From Celeribacter neptunius (lineage in GTDB: Bacteria > Pseudomonadota > Alphaproteobacteria > Rhodobacterales > Rhodobacteraceae), in NCBI RefSeq assembly GCF_900113955.1, contig NZ_FORH01000002.1:1-64000 (forward strand): a DNA stretch of 64,000 nucleotides, read 5' to 3'. The translations under genes were made by a program, and so were the position numbers. Position 1 is the stretch's first letter. Every line of letters starts with the position of its first letter. Below, in pieces: positions 27,445 through 35,252 of this stretch. A model generated the notes under the pieces. That model made no database searches. It had not been told where the DNA came from and worked only from the letters and a program-made list of their open reading frames with translations.

Positions 27445-27696
27445 TTATCCTCTCTGTCTGCGGGTGTTTTTGCGAAGTTCTTTCAGCCCGCGCAATTCGG
27501 CGGGAACTTCAAGGTTAGCATTTTGCCGCATCGTGGAAAGGAAGAGGGCCATACAGCCGCCGCAGTCCGGTTTTTTGCCCAAGGCGTGGTAGACCTTGCC
27601 GGGCGTGATGATCGTCTGCGGATCAGAGGCCCGCATCCAGTCGATCGCGGCATGGATGTCGCGATCCGTGATTGCATTGCAGGAACATACGATCAT
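27445..27696 (-). CDS. bfd: Bacterioferritin-associated ferredoxin-like (2Fe-2S) protein
   Basis: 83 residues. Four Cys in the BFD arrangement: CSC near the N-terminus ([14 protein letters not shown]) and CGGC (about residues 45-48). Bfd gives electrons to bacterioferritin haem to mobilise Fe(II). Immediate co-directional linkage to bfr supports this. The last 20 residues are Arg/Lys-rich. Length is slightly above the usual 60-75. Confidence 0.93.
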   Translation of the reverse strand: MIVCSCNAITDRDIHAAIDWMRASDPQTIITPGKVYHALGKKPDCGGCMALFLSTMRQNANLEVPAELRGLKELRKNTRRQRG

Positions 27697-27734
27697 CCGA
27701 GCCCCCTTTCGACGGTCGCTTTGACGAAGCTATG

Positions 27735-27758
27735 GCAGGCCGGAAACCTCCGGCCCGC
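27735..27758 (-). other. Intercistronic hairpin between imelysin gene and bfd
   Basis: GGCCGG (27738-27743) and CCGGCC (27750-27755) form a perfect stem with a six-base loop, extended by flanking pairs. There is no T-run, so it may attenuate or process the transcript rather than end it. Confidence 0.55.
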
Positions 27759-27767
27759 CGAATGGGT

Positions 27768-29033
27768 TTATTCGAAGACCGCCTCCGGGTTGTCGAGGCT
27801 GTCGGAGCCTTCGACCGCGATCTCGCTCGTGCTGAGCACGGCGACGGCACGTTCGATCTCGCGGGTCTGGGCGACGAGCGCATCGACGGCGGACATGATC
27901 AGCTCTTCGCCGGCGGCATTGCCGGTGGCGAGCATCTGGTCATAGGAGAAACCGCTCTCGGCCGCGGCCTTGATCTCGCCCAGCTCGGCCATGGTATGGT
28001 CGAGCGCACCACCCAGCTCTTTCGCCAGACCGGCATCCTGCGCCGTCAGAAGATCGGCCAGGCTTTCGCCCGTCACCTGCGTGCCATCGACACGGGTATA
28101 TTTACCGAAATAGACGTTGTGAATGCCAAGACCGTCGTAGAAATGCGAGTTGTGGGTGTTGTCGGAGAAACAGTCATGCTCTTCCTCCGGGTCGTTCAGC
28201 ATAACGCCGAGCTTCATCCGCTCGCCGGCCTGTTCGCCATAGGAGAGCGAGCCCATGCCGGTCAGCATGGCGGTGATCCCGGCAGAGGGATCGGCCAACA
28301 CGGTCGCGCGCGCCTCGCCGCCCTCGGCCCATTGCCCGGCCATGAACTCGAGATCGGAGACCAGAAGATCGGTGGCGGCCTTCAGATATTGCGCGCGACG
28401 GTCGCAATTGCCATTGGTACAGGCCTCGCCCGCCGCGTAATCGGTGTAAGGCCGCTCGCCCGCGCCATGATCGGTGCCGTTGAGATCCTGCCCCCAGAGC
28501 AGGAATTCGATGGCGTGGTAGCCGGAGGCGACATTGGCCTCGACCTCATCGGCCTCGTGCAGCGTCTCGGCGATCAGATCCGGCGTGATGGTCGAGGCAT
28601 CGACGGCCTCACCGGAGATCTCGAAAGCGGCATTGGCGATGACATTGAGCCCGCCCAGCGGGTTCTCATCGGTGGCGCCGGTGGTGGCGGGATCGACGTA
28701 ATCGATCAGTCCCTCGTCCAGGGGCCAGGCGTTCACCTTGCCCTCCCAATCATCGACGATCGGGTTGCCGAAGCGGAAGACTTCCGATTGCTGATAGGGC
28801 ACACGGGCCTCGATCCAGGCGGCTTTGGCGGCGGCGAGCGTCGCTTCGGAAGGGCTGGCGATCAGCGCGTCGATCGCGGCGCTCAGCTCCTGCCCCTTGA
28901 TCAGCGCATCGCCATAGACGGCGGCACCGATGTTGGCGTAATTCTCGACCACCTCGGCCTCGCCCGCAATGGCGCCCGCGCCGGTGATGGTGGGAAGGCT
29001 CGCGGCGATCACGGCCGTCATCATGCGTTTCAT
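27768..29033 (-). CDS. Imelysin family periplasmic iron-uptake protein
   Basis: 421 residues starting MKRMMTAVIAASLP with a signal peptide ending near AIAGEA. Complete imelysin domain with the GxHxxE motif (GYHAIEFLLWG) and the family segments FRFGNPIVDDWEG and NAWPLDEGLIDYVD. Related to EfeO/IrpA/ICMP proteins. The start at 29033 is preferred to an ATG 99 bases upstream because the signal peptide begins here. It is the first gene of the iron operon. The palindrome at 29162-29174 in the upstream region may place it under iron control. Confidence 0.9.
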   Translation of the reverse strand: MKRMMTAVIAASLPTITGAGAIAGEAEVVENYANIGAAVYGDALIKGQELSAAIDALIASPSEATLAAAKAAWIEARVPYQQSEVFRFGNPIVDDWEGKVNAWPLDEGLIDYVDPATTGATDENPLGGLNVIANAAFEISGEAVDASTITPDLIAETLHEADEVEANVASGYHAIEFLLWGQDLNGTDHGAGERPYTDYAAGEACTNGNCDRRAQYLKAATDLLVSDLEFMAGQWAEGGEARATVLADPSAGITAMLTGMGSLSYGEQAGERMKLGVMLNDPEEEHDCFSDNTHNSHFYDGLGIHNVYFGKYTRVDGTQVTGESLADLLTAQDAGLAKELGGALDHTMAELGEIKAAAESGFSYDQMLATGNAAGEELIMSAVDALVAQTREIERAVAVLSTSEIAVEGSDSLDNPEAVFE

Positions 29034-29161
29034 TCTCTCAGTCCCTTCGCTTGCCCCTCTCGCACCTCTGATGGGCGCCCGGGGCCTTCCGATCTCTCGA
29101 TTGTCATCTGTCATCTCGGGTGGCGCCGCCAAACGGGGCGACGCGTGCCTGAGGCTTAACT

Positions 29162-29174
29162 GACTTCTTTAGTC
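29162..29174. promoter_or_regulatory. Palindrome in the iron operon promoter (IscR/Rrf2-like?)
   Basis: GACT-TCTTT-AGTC lies 129 bases before the imelysin start. On the minus strand it falls just downstream of TTGACA (29185-29180), where a repressor would block RNA polymerase. The sequence around it (CTGACTTCTTTAGTCGGAT) recalls IscR-type iron/Fe-S boxes reported for Rhodobacterales, from memory only. Confidence 0.45.
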
Positions 29175-29317
29175 GGATATGTCAATCCCGATTATTTTAA
29201 TAAGGATATTTGATTGCCGATGCCGCGATGGATTTCCGGATATGCGGCGCGCTTGCGAACGGCCTGAAAACCCGTCGAAACCGGTGAAAAGAGGCCTTTG
29301 GGGGCATTCACGCATCC

Positions 29318-29499
29318 GGCGCGGAACAAGGCGAAGCCGCCGCGCCTGCGCCTGCCCGTCCCGGCGGGGAGGCGCATTGCCATCCTCGCGCAACGATCTG
29401 ATCTTTCCCGGACTTGGCAGGCATAAAGCGCAACGTTCAGTCGTTGCAGCGCCTGCCCACGCCCTCACGTCAGACCGATGACCAATGTCCGCTCCGTCC
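29318..29499 (-). repeat. Dispersed intergenic palindromic repeat, copy C (with extension)
   Basis: 29318-29430 is the inverted equivalent of copies A and B. 29430-29499 carries a further block (CACGCCCTCA...CAATGTCCGCTCCGTCC) shared with copy D at 42016-42057. Confidence 0.78.
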
Positions 29500-29510
29500 C
29501 GCACTCGCGT

Positions 29511-30656
29511 TCAATCGAGCGTCTGGCGATAGCGTTTCAGGGCCACGGCCACCACCACCAGCAGGATCACGGCAATCGCTGCCATATCCTGCGTCACCTC
29601 GGCCAGACCGCCGCCCTTGAGCATCACCTTGCGCACCAGCCGCAGGAAATGCGTGGCGGGAATGGCGGTGCCAATCGCCTGCGCCCAGCCGGGCATGGCG
29701 GCAAAGGGAAACATGAAGCCTGACAGGAGGATGGTCGGCAGAATGGTGAAAAACGACAGTTGCATCGCCTGCATCTGGGTCCGCGCCACGGTAGAAACCA
29801 GAAATCCGATCGCCAGATTGACGATGATATAGAGGTTGAACCCCAGAAAAAACGCTAGGAAAGACCCGGAAAACGGCACGCTGAACAGCGCGCGGGCCGC
29901 CAGCAGAAATACCGCTGTCTGCACATAGCCCACGAAAACATAGGGCAGGATCTTGCCCAGCATGACCTCCGACGGCGTCACCGGCGTGGCAATCAGGCTC
30001 TCCATCGTCCCTTTCTCGCTTTCGCGCACGATGGCCACCGCCGTGATCAACACCATGGTCATCGACAGGATCACCGCCAGCAACCCCGGCACGATGTTGA
30101 GCGAGGTTTCCCCCGACGGGTTGAAGGCCCGGTGGATCACCAGATCGAAAGGCGCCGGGCTTTTGGCGGCAAAGGACAGCGGGCCATTGAGGCTCTGCCC
30201 GATCGCGGTCTCCACCACGCCACTCATCGCACCGATGGCACCGCCGGCCGCCACCGGGTCGGAGGCATCGACGGTCAGCAGAAGCTCCGGCGTCACGCCC
30301 CGGATCAGGTCGGCTTCGAACCCGGGCGGGATGGTCAGGATGACCGAGGCCGTGCCATCTTTCAGCGCCTCGTCGCTCGCCGCTTCCGAGGTCACGATGC
30401 CGATGAAATCGAAATAGTCCGAGGTGTCCATCGCCGCCGTCAGGCTGCGCACCACCGGGCTTTCGTCGGCCACTTCGATCAGCGTCGGCAGGTTGTGCGG
30501 ATCGGTGTCGATGGCATAGCCAAAGAGCAGGAGCTGCATCAAAGGCACGCCGATCATCATGCCGAAGGTCACCCGATCCCGGCGCATCTGGATGAATTCC
30601 TTGACCAGAACCGCATAAAACCGCGACCAGGCAAAAATATTGGCGAGACGGCTCAT
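29511..30656 (-). CDS. ABC-2 type exporter permease
   Basis: 381 residues starting MSRLANIFAW. One N-terminal helix, a large extracytoplasmic domain (about residues 50-180) and five C-terminal helices, the YhhJ/YbhS/YbhR architecture. The ATG at 30656 overlaps the TGA of the ATPase gene. Together with the ATPase and the HlyD protein upstream it forms a tripartite exporter. Only one permease gene is present, so it should act as a homodimer. The substrate is unknown. Confidence 0.9.
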   Translation of the reverse strand: MSRLANIFAWSRFYAVLVKEFIQMRRDRVTFGMMIGVPLMQLLLFGYAIDTDPHNLPTLIEVADESPVVRSLTAAMDTSDYFDFIGIVTSEAASDEALKDGTASVILTIPPGFEADLIRGVTPELLLTVDASDPVAAGGAIGAMSGVVETAIGQSLNGPLSFAAKSPAPFDLVIHRAFNPSGETSLNIVPGLLAVILSMTMVLITAVAIVRESEKGTMESLIATPVTPSEVMLGKILPYVFVGYVQTAVFLLAARALFSVPFSGSFLAFFLGFNLYIIVNLAIGFLVSTVARTQMQAMQLSFFTILPTILLSGFMFPFAAMPGWAQAIGTAIPATHFLRLVRKVMLKGGGLAEVTQDMAAIAVILLVVVAVALKRYRQTLD

Positions 30657-31618
30657 GACACGGGCTCCAGCATGAAATTGTCCTTGGCCCCGGCCATCAG
30701 GTAGATGAAGGCCTCTTCGAGCCCGGCCCTCTTCGCCACCCATTCATGGGTGCCCCGGGCGCGTTCGACCTCGGCCAGCGCATCGAGCGCCGCCTTGTCG
30801 GTGCCCGAGACATGCAGCTCGGCGCCGAAGCGGATCACCTGACCGGTGCCATCCTCCGCCTCGAGCCGCGCTTCCAGTTCCGAGAGATCCGGCCCGGTGA
30901 CCACATAGGTCGAGAGCCCGATCTGGCCGGGAATATCGCGCGCCGCGCCGTCGATGAGCTTCTTGCCATAGGCGATATAGGCGATGTGATCGCATTGCAC
31001 CGCCTCGTCCATGTAATGGGTCGAGACCAGCACCGTGACGCCCCGGGCCGCGAGCTTGCGGATCTCGTCCCAGAAATCCCGCCGGGCCTTCGGGTCGACC
31101 CCGGCGGTCGGTTCGTCCAACAGCAACAGATCCGGGGAATGGATCATGCAGGCGGCCAGAGCGAGGCGTTGCTTCCAACCGCCCGAAAGCGTCCCCGCGA
31201 GCTGACCGGCGCGGCCTTCGAGCCCGAGATCGCGCACCGCCTCGGCGACCAAGGCCTTGCGGTTCTTCATCCCGAACATGCGGGCGGTGAAATCGAGGTT
31301 TTCGGCGATGGTCAGGTCTTCGTAGAGCGAAAACTTCTGGGTCATGTAACCGACGCGTTTCTTGATCTCGCGACTGTCGCGCACGATGTCGAGGCCGAGA
31401 CATTGGCCCGCGCCGCCATCGGGGGTCAGAAGCCCACACATCATCCGGATCGTCGTGGTCTTGCCGGAGCCGTTGGGGCCGAGAAAGCCATAAATGGCCC
31501 CTTTGCCGACCTGCATATCGAAACCGTCGACCACCTTGCGCGTGCCGAAGATCTTGGTCAGCCCCGTGACCGAAATCGCCACTTCCCCAGCCACTTTCTC
31601 AGGCACTTGCTCAGCCAT
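30653..31618 (-). CDS. ABC exporter ATP-binding protein
   Basis: 321 residues. Walker A GPNGSGKTT (about residues 46-54), Q-loop MTQKFSLYEDL, signature LSGGWKQRLALA, Walker B DLLLLDEPTAGVD and switch His VSTHYMDEA. The C-terminal 80 residues are the extra domain of YbhF/CcmA-like exporters. It lies three bases after the HlyD gene. Cytoplasmic motor of the 29.5-32.6 kb exporter. Confidence 0.93.
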   Translation of the reverse strand: MAEQVPEKVAGEVAISVTGLTKIFGTRKVVDGFDMQVGKGAIYGFLGPNGSGKTTTIRMMCGLLTPDGGAGQCLGLDIVRDSREIKKRVGYMTQKFSLYEDLTIAENLDFTARMFGMKNRKALVAEAVRDLGLEGRAGQLAGTLSGGWKQRLALAACMIHSPDLLLLDEPTAGVDPKARRDFWDEIRKLAARGVTVLVSTHYMDEAVQCDHIAYIAYGKKLIDGAARDIPGQIGLSTYVVTGPDLSELEARLEAEDGTGQVIRFGAELHVSGTDKAALDALAEVERARGTHEWVAKRAGLEEAFIYLMAGAKDNFMLEPVS

Positions 31619-31621
31619 GGC

Positions 31622-32584
31622 TCACTCCCCCGCCGCCCCGGATGCGTCAACCGAGATCGGCTGACCCGGCAGCACCCCATGCGGGTCGATCACTTTGGCC
31701 TCGACCCGGTACACAAGCCGCCCGCGTTCCTCACGGGTGTAGAGAATGGGCGGGGTATATTGCGGGTCTGAGGCCAGCCGCGAGATCTGCGCCGTCAGAT
31801 CCACCGGGCAACCGTCACAAGACAGCGCCACATGATCGCCCGGGGACAGATCGGCCCGTTCGGATTGCGGCACGAAAAACAGCGCGGTCATCTGTCCGGG
31901 CGGCAGGATCGAGACCACCGGCGTGCCGGAGGACGCCACCTCACCCGCCTCGAAGAACACTTTCTCGACCTGACCGGACACCGGCGCAAAGATCTGACGG
32001 TCTTCGAGATCGGACCGCGCAATATCCACCTGCGCGGCGGCGGCATCGACGGCGGCCTCGGCGGCCAGGCGTTCGGCATCGCGGGCCGGCAGCTCAGCCA
32101 CTTTCAGCTGTGCTTCCAATTGCTTGACCTGGGCGGCGGCCTCATCGACCGCCGCCTGTTGATCGTCCACGGTGGCCCGCGTGGTCGCTCCGCGGGTCAG
32201 AAGCGCCTCGGAGCGCTCGAGCCGGGTCCTGGCGATATCCAGCGCCACCCGCGCCTGATCGAGAGATGCCCGCACCACTTCGGTCTCCGCCGCGCGCGAG
32301 CCGGTGGAAAGGTTTTCGAGCTGGGCTTTCGCCTGCGCCAATTGCGCCTCTGCACTGCGCAGCGCGGCGCGGTATTGATCATCCTCGAGCGCGAACAGCA
32401 GCGTGCCTTTTTGCACCGCATCCCCCTCGGTCACATCGATCGTCTCGATCCGCCCGGCAGAAGCCGGGGCGGCATAGGTGAACTCCCCCTCGATATAGCC
32501 GTCATAATGATAGGGCGGCGGCGGGGTGATGCCGGGATAGATCGCGGCGATGACGCTCACAAGCCAGCTTGGAAGATCAGCCAT
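31622..32584 (-). CDS. HlyD family periplasmic adaptor
   Basis: 320 residues starting MADLPSW. One N-terminal hydrophobic segment, then the biotinyl-lipoyl-like half motif (GRIETIDVTEGDAVQKGTLLF), a long coiled-coil hairpin rich in Ala/Gln/Glu (about residues 75-190, including RSAEAQLAQAKAQLENL), and a second lipoyl half (VSGQVEKVFFEAGEV). It would join the ABC-2 pump to an outer-membrane channel. Eight bases overlap with the tetR gene upstream. Confidence 0.92.
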   Translation of the reverse strand: MADLPSWLVSVIAAIYPGITPPPPYHYDGYIEGEFTYAAPASAGRIETIDVTEGDAVQKGTLLFALEDDQYRAALRSAEAQLAQAKAQLENLSTGSRAAETEVVRASLDQARVALDIARTRLERSEALLTRGATTRATVDDQQAAVDEAAAQVKQLEAQLKVAELPARDAERLAAEAAVDAAAAQVDIARSDLEDRQIFAPVSGQVEKVFFEAGEVASSGTPVVSILPPGQMTALFFVPQSERADLSPGDHVALSCDGCPVDLTAQISRLASDPQYTPPILYTREERGRLVYRVEAKVIDPHGVLPGQPISVDASGAAGE

Positions 32585-33311
32585 GGGTCGGCTCCTTTCG
32601 CGGATCGGGGTCGGGCTCCAGCCCGGCAAACAACAGGGTCAGATGGGTCTCGAACAGCTCCGGGATGCGCAGATCGCCCGGCCTGTCGCTTTCCGGGTAG
32701 ATGCCGAAGACATCGGCCAGAAGCACATGCATGAGAAACGGCCCGAGCAGCACCCGCACCGCCATCTGCGGATCAATCGCGCGGATATAGCCGCCCTCGA
32801 CGCCTTGCCGAAACAGCGCGGTGAGCGCCGGTTCCACCCGGCCGATCACCCGGTCACGATAGATCTGCGCCAATTTCGGATGCGAGGGCGCTTCGCGGAT
32901 CACCAGTTTCGGGATGGCCAGAATGCGTGGATCCGAGACCCGGGCCAGAAACAGCGGCATCAACTGCCGCAACAACACCCGTGGATCGCCGCGATAGTGT
33001 CGGATCCGCTCGGTCACCTCACCGACAAGCGTGCCCACGGCGCGGTCGACCAGCGCTTCGATCACGGCGTCTTTCGACGGAAAATACAGATAGACCGCGC
33101 CTTTCGAGACCCCGGCCCGACGGGCGATCTCCTCGACCTTGGTGCGGTCAAATCCCTTCTCGACAAAGAGATCGAGCGCGGCATCGAGCAGCTCATCGGG
33201 GCGCGCTTCCTTGCGGCGGCGGAACTTCGGCGCGGCCTCACCACCCTCGTCTGCGGCCTCGTTCCCAGTCCTGTTCCCGACCCCATCCTCGGCGGGTTTT
33301 TCCTCTGACAT
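32577..33311 (-). CDS. TetR family regulator of the ABC/HlyD exporter
   Basis: 244 residues starting MSEEKPAEDG. A disordered acidic N-terminus of about 30 residues precedes the TetR HTH (VEEIARRAGVSKGAVYLYFPSKDAVI). The C-terminal domain is typical of efflux repressors (CecR/YbiH-like systems also sit before hlyD-ABC-2 genes). AGGAGG lies six bases before the ATG at 33311, which rules out the longer form. First gene of the exporter operon; a palindrome at 33343-33360 is the probable operator. Confidence 0.9.
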   Translation of the reverse strand: MSEEKPAEDGVGNRTGNEAADEGGEAAPKFRRRKEARPDELLDAALDLFVEKGFDRTKVEEIARRAGVSKGAVYLYFPSKDAVIEALVDRAVGTLVGEVTERIRHYRGDPRVLLRQLMPLFLARVSDPRILAIPKLVIREAPSHPKLAQIYRDRVIGRVEPALTALFRQGVEGGYIRAIDPQMAVRVLLGPFLMHVLLADVFGIYPESDRPGDLRIPELFETHLTLLFAGLEPDPDPRKEPTHG

Positions 33312-33342
33312 CTGCGCCTCCTGTGTGAGTCGCGGCAATAAC

Positions 33343-33360
33343 TAACTGACCAGTCATTTA
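33343..33360. promoter_or_regulatory. Probable TetR operator of the exporter operon
   Basis: TAACTGAC-CA-GTCATTTA is an 18-bp inverted repeat with one mismatched pair, 31 bases upstream of the tetR start and close to the expected promoter position. Confidence 0.6.
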
Positions 33361-33481
33361 TTTAAATTCCCGGCAAAAGTAAAGCCCCGCCCCGGAAAAC
33401 CGCGCCAGAAGAGACATAAAGTTTCGCAAAATCACATGGATAGAACCGAGAGTTGCGCGGCACCCTCCTCACATGCGACGG

Positions 33482-33495
33482 TTGATATACATCAA
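33482..33495. promoter_or_regulatory. FNR/FnrL box upstream of the nifJ operon
   Basis: TTGAT-ATAC-ATCAA matches the FNR consensus TTGATnnnnATCAA exactly. It is 87 bases before the ATG of the first gene (33582), so activation under low oxygen is expected. Confidence 0.88.
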
Positions 33496-33581
33496 CGCCC
33501 GGCCCGAGTTTCCCCGCGATGGTGTGCCCAGCTCAGATCCGTTCAGCGACCGTTCACAAGACCTGCAAAGGGCTTACGCCA

Positions 33582-35252
33582 ATGACCTCCGACACAAAAT
33601 CCGGCAGCAAACGCGCCGACTTCACCCCTCTGGTAGATCAGACCAAGAGCTCCGGCACCGGCCCGATCCGCAGCCAGATCCCGTCTTATGTCACATTGAC
33701 CCCGCCCTGTGCCGCGGCCTGCCCGGCGGGCGAGAATATCCGCGAATGGCTGGCGGCGGCCACCGCCGGCAACTATCGCGAAGCCTGGGAGATCCTGACG
33801 GCGCAGAACCCGATGCCGGCGGTGCATGGGCGTGTGTGCTATCATCCCTGCGAGGGCGGCTGTAACCGTGGTGAGGTCGACGCCCCGGTGTCGATCCACG
33901 CGGTCGAGCGGTTTTTGGGCGATATGGCCAATGAACAGGGCTGGCAATTCAAAGCGGTCCATCCGCCCACAGGCAAAAAAGTGCTGATCGTCGGCGCCGG
34001 TCCTTCGGGGCTCTCGGCCGCCTATCACCTCGCCCGTCTGGGTCATGAGGTGGAAATTCGTGAGGCCGGGCCGGTGGCGGGCGGCATGATGCATTTCGGC
34101 ATTCCCGCCTACCGCATGCCGCGCGAGGAGCTGGCACAGGATGTGGCGCGGATCGAGGCCTTGGGCGTCAAGATCACGCTGAACCACAAGGTCACCGATC
34201 TGATGGCCGAGAAACAGGACGGCGGTTTCGACGCGGTCTATCTCGCCATTGGTGCGGGCGCCGGCAAACATGTCGACATCCCGGCTAAGGAAGCGCCGAA
34301 AATCCTCGACGCGGTCAATCTCCTGTCTGACACGTCGAAAGGCGATGCGCCGCTTCTCGGCCGTCGCGTCGTGGTCTACGGCGGCGGCAACACCGCAATG
34401 GACGCGGCGCGCACAGCCAAACGGCTCGGCGCCACCGAGACGCTGATTGTTTACCGCCGCGACCGCGAGCACATGCCGGCGCATGAGTTCGAGGCCGACG
34501 AGGCCATGGCCGAGGGCGTCAAGATCAAATGGCTCACCACGATCAAGGAGATCGATGGCGATGAGCTCAAGGTCGAGCGGATGGAGATCGGCGCCGATGG
34601 CCGCGCCAAGCCGACCGGCGAGTTTGAGACGCTGACGGCGGATGCCGTGGTGCTGGCGCTGGGACAGGAAACCGATTCCACATTCCTCAAAGGTGTGCCC
34701 GGTCTCGAGTTCTCGTGGAATGGCACGGTCGAGGTCGGTGAGAACCGCATGACCGGTTGCGCGGGCGTGTTTGCCGGCGGCGACATGGTGCCCGATCAGC
34801 AGTCTGTGACCATCGCCACCGGCCACGGCAAACTGGCGGCGCGCCATATCGATGCCTGGCTCTCCGGCACGACCTATGCGGAGAACGAGCCCCCTGCCCT
34901 TGTCACCGCCGACATGCTGCACCTGCCGGTCTACTCCGATGTCGATCCGAAAGAACAAGCGGCGCTGGCGACGCATCAGCGCGAGAGCTTCGACGAGGTA
35001 CTGAGCGGGTTGACCGAGAAGGAAGCCCGCTACGAGGCGGCGCGCTGCTATTCCTGCGGCTCCTGTTACGAATGCGACAATTGCTATGCCGCCTGCCCCG
35101 AGGAGGCGATCGTCAAACTCGGCACCGGCAAGGGCTACGAGATCGACGCATCAAAATGCACCGGCTGTCAGTCCTGTTTCGATCAATGTCCCTGCCATGC
35201 GCTTGAAATGATCCCGGACGGAACCGTTTCGGAGGAGGCCTCCCATGCTTGA
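33582..35252 (+). CDS. GltD/NfnB-like NAD(P)-dependent flavoprotein with C-terminal ferredoxin domain
   Basis: 556 residues from ATG 33582. N-terminal Fer4_20 domain (PPCAAACP and CYHPCEGGC), FAD site VGAGPSGLSAAYHLA (about residue 135), NAD(P) site VVYGGGNTAMDAARTAK (about residue 263), then a C-terminal 2x[4Fe-4S] domain. The first cluster region is unusually Cys-rich (CYSCGSCYECDNCYAACP); the second is CTGCQSCFDQCPC. It overlaps nifJ by eight bases. It most likely carries electrons between the pyruvate oxidoreductase and NAD(P)H or acts as its ferredoxin-like subunit. Glutamate synthase activity is unlikely since no gltB is nearby. Confidence 0.87.
   Translation: MTSDTKSGSKRADFTPLVDQTKSSGTGPIRSQIPSYVTLTPPCAAACPAGENIREWLAAATAGNYREAWEILTAQNPMPAVHGRVCYHPCEGGCNRGEVDAPVSIHAVERFLGDMANEQGWQFKAVHPPTGKKVLIVGAGPSGLSAAYHLARLGHEVEIREAGPVAGGMMHFGIPAYRMPREELAQDVARIEALGVKITLNHKVTDLMAEKQDGGFDAVYLAIGAGAGKHVDIPAKEAPKILDAVNLLSDTSKGDAPLLGRRVVVYGGGNTAMDAARTAKRLGATETLIVYRRDREHMPAHEFEADEAMAEGVKIKWLTTIKEIDGDELKVERMEIGADGRAKPTGEFETLTADAVVLALGQETDSTFLKGVPGLEFSWNGTVEVGENRMTGCAGVFAGGDMVPDQQSVTIATGHGKLAARHIDAWLSGTTYAENEPPALVTADMLHLPVYSDVDPKEQAALATHQRESFDEVLSGLTEKEARYEAARCYSCGSCYECDNCYAACPEEAIVKLGTGKGYEIDASKCTGCQSCFDQCPCHALEMIPDGTVSEEASHA

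Larger units (their letters stand above)
29034..29510. other. Intergenic region: imelysin promoter and repeat copy C
   Basis: 477 bases without a gene. The left part holds the promoter region of the iron operon with a palindrome at 29162-29174 and an AT-rich tract (29186-29216). The right part is the dispersed repeat copy C and its extension to 29499. Confidence 0.65.

Noticed and set aside
33582-35252. Glutamate synthase small subunit (gltD)
   Set aside because: No gltB is adjacent, it carries an extra C-terminal ferredoxin domain and is coupled to nifJ.
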